Below are positions 58,535 to 64,000 of a stretch of 64,000 nucleotides of DNA, in pieces; within the stretch, counting starts at the first letter, position 1; each line of letters begins with the position of its first letter. This DNA comes from Wolfiporia cocos (taxonomy: Eukaryota > Basidiomycota > Agaricomycetes > Polyporales > Phaeolaceae), in NCBI GenBank assembly GCA_029448655.1, contig JACCLO010000011.1, positions 62,001 to 126,000 on the forward strand, written 5' to 3'. The position numbers and the translations under genes were made by a program. The notes under the pieces are model-generated. The model had not been told where the DNA came from. It did not search any database and worked only from the letters and a program-made list of their open reading frames with translations.

Positions 58535-61347
58535 ATGGTGTCATACACAATCGTCCAAGGCGCGTTGTACAACACCCACAAGGTAGCTACGGCCTACCGC
58601 CCCACCGTCGGCAAGCACGCGTGGCCCGGAGAGCAAACCTGCTTGATGGACTACCTGCGAGTCGTATTCGGCATCAGAGTTAGGGGGAGTGTCACCTCCT
58701 TCAACTCAATTCCGGCGCATGTGCGCCCTTCTCTGAACGTAAACCATACGGCGTACATCAAGTACTATGGGGAAGATTCGACTAGGAACCACATTTCGTG
58801 GTGGAGGTGGGACAACTATTGTACCGCCATCTCCCTAGCGGACCTCATAGTCTACTACGGTGACGTTCACTGGTACTCTCAGGAAGAGGCGTCGCCACGC
58901 ACGAGAGCCGCCAGGCTTTTCAACCCGGAAACACCCGCACGCCGAGCAGTCATCACCCCCGAAGGCAGCGAGACTCCACGGCCGGAGGAACCAGTCAACA
59001 CGGAGCCCCTCTTTGGGTCGCTCCCCGATCTCCTCCCCTCCTATGAAAGGGGAACCCTGGAAATAGTCGCGCAGCCGGAAAGAAGCGAAAACGAATTGAT
59101 GGGAAGGTTGCAGCGCACTCTGGAAGTGGCCGCCTCAGATGAAGTTCTGCAGGTGGGAAAAGAAGCTTACAGGGAGGCGCTGTACCAAGCCAAGAACCAC
59201 CTCTACAGCAACCTCGCGGCATACAAAAGCCGAGTAGACACGAATATGGAAATGGTCTGGAACAAGACCAACCAGATTCGGAGTCACAACCAGGTGCTTC
59301 AAAACAGAATAGAAGCACTAGAGGAAGCGGAGAGTTTGCGGCAACAATTGGATACCCTTTCCGAAAATCGATTCGTCCGCATAGAAAAAGACATTGCAGT
59401 ACTGCTGTCACAGAATTCCCAGTGGGGGGTTCTACATTCCTTCGCTATAGGTATTATAGGCGCCGCTAGGTGCGCGCGCGCTTCCCTGATCCTCAGCCAC
59501 CTCCAGCGCCCGTCCAGGACTCTATTTAGATCATCTGACCATAGGTTAGCGCTGTAGGGTAGCGCGCACCTTAGGTACTCACGTTAGGGTCACACCGTCA
59601 CATGTCGTTACAGGTAGCTACATTATCATGTGCCCTCTTAGTTACTGCGCACAGGCCGCGACTTTAGGGCGACCATTACTGGTCAGCTCCCCATGTATAA
59701 GTACGACAAGATGGGGACTTACTTCCCCATCTTTAGGATTCTCGACAACTGAGCCTTTGGCTCCTTTCTCATTCTGCGCTGTGTGCGTCTCTGCCCCGGG
59801 GGCCCTCACGTTCTTGCTTGACTGTGTGTTAGTCGATTACGCCGTCGTACACAAGGGATGCTCCAAGCTCCCACGTTGCCTCTGCGTCGGCCTCTGGCCG
59901 ATTGGTACACCGCCTTGTAGGCGCGTTAGGGACTCCCCTGTAGCCAGGGTCCCACAGCCTTGTGAGTCTGTGTCAACTGCAAAAGCGTCCGGCAGTCCCA
60001 ACCGCGGGACCCAGCGGTGCCCAGGTCACGGCACTAATTAATAGAATCGACCAACTTGAAGCGGAGTTAACCGCTCTAAAAAACGCACCGGCAGCCGCGA
60101 CAGCAGCTGCCACAACGGTCAACTTCCAACAGACCAAACCGACTCAGCCGCCCAAATTCTCGGGCCCCAAGGATTCCATCTCATCGAAAGAGTGGATCCA
60201 AAAGATGGGCATGTATTTCGCGGACGCCAAGATAACCCTCGAGGAAGACAAGGTCCGCCAAGCCCTGCTACGGCTTACGGGCGAGGCCTACCAGTACATG
60301 TCACCGGTAGTTGATAAAATCGCCGCCGGACAAACCTCGGGGCACACCTGGAAAACGTTTGCGGAAACAATCGAGAAGGTGTACGGCAAGAAGACGGACA
60401 AGGAGATTGCCGAGAAAGAGATTGAAGGGTACTTCGGAGACGAAGGGAAAAAGAAGCTCCAGTCGGACTTCTTCTCTTGGGCACAGAAGCTCAGGACCCT
60501 GGCTCGCCTGGCCGAGACTGACAACAAGACGTTGTTCGGTCACATCAAACGGATTCTCCCGGAAAAGGTGCGAGAGACCCTCGCTACCTTAGAATTGGTA
60601 CCCGGCTTCATAATGCCGACCGACTGGGAGGTATACCTCGACATGGCCATTGACCTCTACAAGAGGCAATACCCGGACAAGCTCAAAGGCAAGATCTTTG
60701 AGGAAGAAAAGAAGAAGGAGTCGTCGGGGTCTGCCAAGACCACCGACAAAGCTACGTCGAAGCCTGCCAAGGCTGATGACAAAGGCAAAGGCAAGGCAAA
60801 AGAAACCGGCTCTTACGGGAAGGATTGTCGCAAGCACCCCGGACAGCACAAGTGGGGCGACTGTCCTGAGAACCCTAAGAATAAGCCGAAGGAAGCCAAG
60901 CCGGCCAGTAGTGGAAGCGGAACGACGAAGCCGACAGGCTCGTCGAGCGGAACGCAACAGTCGGGCCAGAAGAAACTGGACCCGAAAAAGAAATACAAAG
61001 TCCGAATCGTCAGCACCCAGGAACTGGTGACTGACGACGAAGATGAGTCCCCCCAAGCCACCGTAGGGACCATCCGGACCAACGTTCCGAAACAACCAGA
61101 GGTGGTTCCTCTGGCCCCCACTACGCGCATCAGCGATGAGGAGCAAAGCGGGAGCCCGGTGCGATCGGCTGAAAGCACCAGCCCCGCCCAGACCCAGTCG
61201 ACTGGTTCGACTTCGACTGCGCCTACACCGTCGGGCGACTCCATCAGGACACATCTGCCCTGGCTTCGCAAGCGGATAGCCAACTCCGCAAACACCCTGG
61301 GCATCTACGGAAGCTCTGCCTCGGGTTTTCCCACCGAGCACATGTGA
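58535..61347 (+). pseudogene. F gag, interrupted by a solo C LTR
   Basis: The N-terminal part runs from ATG 58535 to the LTR at 59406. The frame resumes at 59976 after one TSD (actgc) and ends at TGA 61345-61347. It has a longer, unusual N-terminal domain rich in Trp and Tyr (about residues 1-110), then a coiled-coil region, an Ala-rich linker and the capsid-like core (EWIQKMGMYFADAK...YGKKTDKEIAEKEIEGYFGDEG...LPEKVRETL). A variant knuckle (CRKHPGQHKWGDC) and a Ser/Thr-rich acidic tail follow. CTGAC (58515-58519) and ccag (ends 58532) precede the ATG like a branch point and 3' splice site. The stop overlaps the pol ATG as TGATG. Confidence 0.87.
59406..59975 (+). repeat. Solo C-type LTR (570 bp) in F gag
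   Basis: TGTCACAGAATTCCC...GTGAGTCTGTGTCA. Perfect TSD actgc at 59401-59405 and 59976-59980. It contains a perfect 10-bp-arm palindrome AAGATGGGGA/TCCCCATCTT at 59708-59717 and 59724-59733. Confidence 0.94.
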
Positions 61348-64000
61348 TGACCTGCCCACTTGTGCTCCCGTGTAATTTTAGTCCCGTACCCGCTGTAAAG
61401 AGTGTATTCGAGTCAATGTATCATATTTTTGGCAACGATGCGCGCGACTTCGCTCGATCATTCCGTGTCGAAGTAACACTCTGGGTATATGGGCAAAAAG
61501 TGCAGGCTCTGGCTTTAATCGACAGCGGTGCAACCATATCGGTCATATCACAACGATTGGTCGATAAACATAAGCTGGTCACCGACAAACTAGCGTTTCC
61601 TATTACGGTTACAAACGCAGACGGAACAGAAAACGTCGCCGGCCGCTTAACGCAATCAGTAAAAGCATTCATGCAACATGGCACACACAAGGAAAAAATA
61701 GGTCTGACGGTCATGCACCTAGAACCAGACCTAATCCTTGGCTATGACTGGTTGCGTCTCCACAATCCTACCTTTGATTGGAGGAAAGGAGAAATGGAAT
61801 ATGCACGCTGTACACACGACCAACCCTACGCCAGAAAAAAGGGTAACCACCCTTCTGAGGAGGAAACAGTTGAACTCCCAGAAAAGGAAATCATCGAAGT
61901 AAATTCGATTTGGGACACTCCCGTGGACATATTAGGAGAGGAGGACCCCGAAAATCCTTTGATCGCTTGGGTGGCAACCCTTGACGACGAGGAAATGAAC
62001 CTGCTGACACAGTTGGTAGCCGAGGTACTTGACAAAGACCTCGATGAAGTAGACGACCGTGAGGAAAACACACCACCGATTGACATTGAAAAATGGCGAT
62101 CGTTAGTGCCCGAACAATACCAAGAGTATGGGCCAACGGTGTTCTCACAAAAGGCGTCAGAGAGGATGCCGGAACGGAAGCCCTGGGATCACGCCATAGT
62201 GCTTGAACCAGATGCGCAGCTTCCTCCCCCGGTAAAACCATACAAAATGTCTCCCCAAGAGCGTAATAGCTTGGATGAGTGGATAGACACCGAACTACGG
62301 AAGGGTTACATTCGACCATCCGAAAGTCCGATGGCATCCCCGGTCTTCTTCGTCCACAAAAAGGACGGAGGACTGCGGATGGTTGTCGATTACAGGAGGC
62401 TAAACGAAATAACCGTAAAAAATCGTTATCCGATACCTCGGATCGATGACCTAATCGATCAATTGTCCCATGCGACCATCTTCACCAAAATAGACCTTAG
62501 ATGGGGATATAATAATGTCCGCATCAAGGAAGGTGATGAATGGAAGACGGCGTTTATTACACACCGTGGATTATACGAGGCAACGGTAATGTATTTCGGT
62601 TTCTGCAATGCCCCCGCAACGTTCCAAGCGATGATGAATTCTATCCTCGCACCGTTCATTCGGACCGGCAAGGTGGTTGTCTACCTAGACGACATCTTGA
62701 TTTTCGGGAATGATATGGAGGAACATCGGCGACTTACCAAAGGGGTTCTACAAACCCTGAAGGACTCGGACTTGTATGCGAAGCCCGAAAAGTGCTTCTT
62801 TGAACAATCTTCCATCGAATACCTAGGAATGATCATATCCGACGGTAACATCATGATGGATCCGAAGAAGTACGCCGGAGTTCAGGACTGGCCCAGACCT
62901 ACTAAGGTCAAAGAGGTTCAAGCTTTCCTTGGATTCGCCAATTTCTACAGGCGATTCATAGAAGGCTTCTCAAAAATAGCCAAACCACTCACCATGCTGA
63001 CCAAGAAGTCAGAAGCTTGGCATTGGGACGCCGAGCAGGAAAATGCCTTCCAAACCCTAAAGGAAGCATTTACCAAAGCGCCCGTGCTTCGAATTCCGTC
63101 GCACGATCAGCCCTTCCGCGTAGAAACAGACGCATCAGACTTCGCTACCGGAGCAGTACTATCTCAGTTAGATCCTACGGATAAAAAATTCCACCCCGTG
63201 GCGTACTATAGCAAGTCGCTAAGTGCCCCGGAAAGGAACTACGAGATCTACGACAAGGAAATGTTGGCTGTCATCAGGGCTCTAGAGGAGTGGCGACACT
63301 ACCTAGAGGGACACCCTGAAAAATTTGAGATATGGTCGGATCATCTAAACCTGACATATTTCAAAACGGCGCAAAAACTGACGAGACGACAAGCCCGTTG
63401 GGCACTGTACCTCTCACGCTTCAACTTCCAAATGAAGCACAAACCTGGCAAAACAATGCTAACCGCGGATCCTCTGTCCAGGCGGCCAGACCATGAGGAG
63501 GGGGTGGATCTCGATAATCGCGACCAGGTTCTTCTGAAACCTGAGTGGTTCGAGCAAGAGTACATGGCAATGGCTCTTGATACCTCCCATGCTGCCCCAC
63601 AATCGGAAGATGAATCGATACTCCGAGAGATTCGCAAAGCGTTGCTAGACGACAAGGTCACAAAAGACTACAAGGAGCTGCTCTCATCCGGCCCTCGTGA
63701 ATTCAAAAAAGACCTATCAGAATGGAACTACGAAGGAGGGTTACTCCTCCGAAGAGGCAAAGTCTACGTTCCAGCTACACCAGCGGATATCAGACGGCAA
63801 GTGGTCGAGTATCATCACGATCACAAGTCAGCCGGGCATTTCGGACGCTATAAAACGTACGAATTGCTAAGCCGCAACTATTGGTGGCCCGGAATGTTCG
63901 TTTACGTCAAAAAATACGTAGACGGATGTGACACATGCCAACGTATGAAGAACCACCCGCAGAAGCCGTACGGTCCCCTGCAACCCTTACCGGTGCCGTC
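61347..64000 (+). CDS. F pol, N-terminal part: protease, RT, RNase H, integrase start
   Basis: The ATG at 61347-61349 overlaps the gag stop (TGATG) and is in the -1 frame relative to gag. The frame is open to the window edge. Features: protease ALIDSGATISVIS (about 61506); RT with YLDDILIFGND (about 62683); RNase H ETDASDFATGAVLSQ (about 63125); integrase zinc domain HHDHKSAGHFGRY...CDTCQRM (about 63812-63946). The start is chosen because the TGATG junction puts an ATG at the first possible codon after gag. A downstream Met at 61416 just before the protease is the alternative. The C-terminal half, where a chromodomain and dUTPase are expected by analogy with A and B, lies outside the window. 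Confidence 0.88.
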   Translation, partial: MTCPLVLPCNFSPVPAVKSVFESMYHIFGNDARDFARSFRVEVTLWVYGQKVQALALIDSGATISVISQRLVDKHKLVTDKLAFPITVTNADGTENVAGRLTQSVKAFMQHGTHKEKIGLTVMHLEPDLILGYDWLRLHNPTFDWRKGEMEYARCTHDQPYARKKGNHPSEEETVELPEKEIIEVNSIWDTPVDILGEEDPENPLIAWVATLDDEEMNLLTQLVAEVLDKDLDEVDDREENTPPIDIEKWRSLVPEQYQEYGPTVFSQKASERMPERKPWDHAIVLEPDAQLPPPVKPYKMSPQERNSLDEWIDTELRKGYIRPSESPMASPVFFVHKKDGGLRMVVDYRRLNEITVKNRYPIPRIDDLIDQLSHATIFTKIDLRWGYNNVRIKEGDEWKTAFITHRGLYEATVMYFGFCNAPATFQAMMNSILAPFIRTGKVVVYLDDILIFGNDMEEHRRLTKGVLQTLKDSDLYAKPEKCFFEQSSIEYLGMIISDGNIMMDPKKYAGVQDWPRPTKVKEVQAFLGFANFYRRFIEGFSKIAKPLTMLTKKSEAWHWDAEQENAFQTLKEAFTKAPVLRIPSHDQPFRVETDASDFATGAVLSQLDPTDKKFHPVAYYSKSLSAPERNYEIYDKEMLAVIRALEEWRHYLEGHPEKFEIWSDHLNLTYFKTAQKLTRRQARWALYLSRFNFQMKHKPGKTMLTADPLSRRPDHEEGVDLDNRDQVLLKPEWFEQEYMAMALDTSHAAPQSEDESILREIRKALLDDKVTKDYKELLSSGPREFKKDLSEWNYEGGLLLRRGKVYVPATPADIRRQVVEYHHDHKSAGHFGRYKTYELLSRNYWWPGMFVYVKKYVDGCDTCQRMKNHPQKPYGPLQPLPVP
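63494..63505 (+). promoter_or_regulatory. F internal polypurine tract candidate
   Basis: TGAGGAGGGGGT, in the same place in pol as the A and B tracts, and matching the gaggagggggt of the B 3' polypurine tract. Confidence 0.42.

Larger units (their letters stand above)
56248..64000 (+). mobile_element. F: Ty3/gypsy element, 5' part
   Basis: 5' LTR, leader, ORF1, gag (with a solo C LTR) and pol up to integrase, then the window ends. It inserted into the leader of A3. The LTR, ORF1, gag and pol are related to but clearly different from A and B. Confidence 0.92.

Noticed and set aside
1..64000. tRNA, rRNA or host protein-coding genes
   Set aside because: None recognised. Every supported ORF belongs to a retroelement, and the remaining gaps show no gene-like signal.

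Overview
The window is a dense nest of LTR retrotransposons of the Ty3/gypsy (Metaviridae) type, and no ordinary host gene was found. The polyproteins carry an integrase-linked chromodomain, three families add a C-terminal dUTPase, TATA-containing LTRs run TGTCA...TGACA/TGTCA, and target-site duplications (TSDs) are 5 bp. A hAT-like miniature element with an 8-bp TSD is also present. This fits a repeat-rich, probably heterochromatic part of a filamentous fungal genome, most likely a basidiomycete. The organism is inferred from element type only.

Family names used here are my own labels. Autonomous or formerly autonomous: A (four copies: A1, A2, A3, A4), B, F, L (whose LTR type is E), and pol remnants G and H. 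Non-autonomous or LTR-only: D (LTR type C), I and K. Layout: 1-2765 3' part of A1; 2766-6983 K (minus); 6984-8575 D1 (minus); 8576-10017 3' part of A4; 10018-18751 B, with ORF1, gag and pol open; 18752-24586 3' part of L, with a solo B LTR and the complete D2 element inside it; 24587-24769 start of the L 3' LTR; 24770-38016 A2, whose gag holds a tandem I array; 38017-40502 hAT-like sequences and LTR debris; 40503-41879 H pol; 41880-42587 E LTR; 42588-46188 G pol with two solo LTRs; 46189-46718 rest of an E LTR; 46719-56247 A3 (minus) with a solo K LTR; 56248-64000 F, running off the right edge.

Matching TSDs and junctions give an insertion order. F went into A3's leader. A1 went into K, K into D1, D1 into A4, A4 into B, B into L, and L apparently into G. 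The 5' end of A2 and the 3' end of A3 share the same TSD (tcatg/catga), private LTR variants, and complementary halves of one E LTR. The block between them therefore looks inverted by recombination between two opposed A elements.

The elements share an unusual organisation. In all six families whose 5' LTR/leader junction is visible (A, B, D, F, I, K), the 11-12 nt just after the LTR are complementary to a site inside the same LTR lying 33-34 nt downstream of a TATA box. That is the signature of Tf1/sushi-type self-primed reverse transcription. A palindrome sits between the TATA box and this predicted start, and it is kept by compensatory changes between copies. Families A, B and F also carry a conserved unknown ORF upstream of gag, a GTRAGT donor-like site at the LTR end, and acceptor-like sites just before ORF1 and gag. 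This suggests alternative splicing that would remove the self-priming site from protein-coding RNAs.
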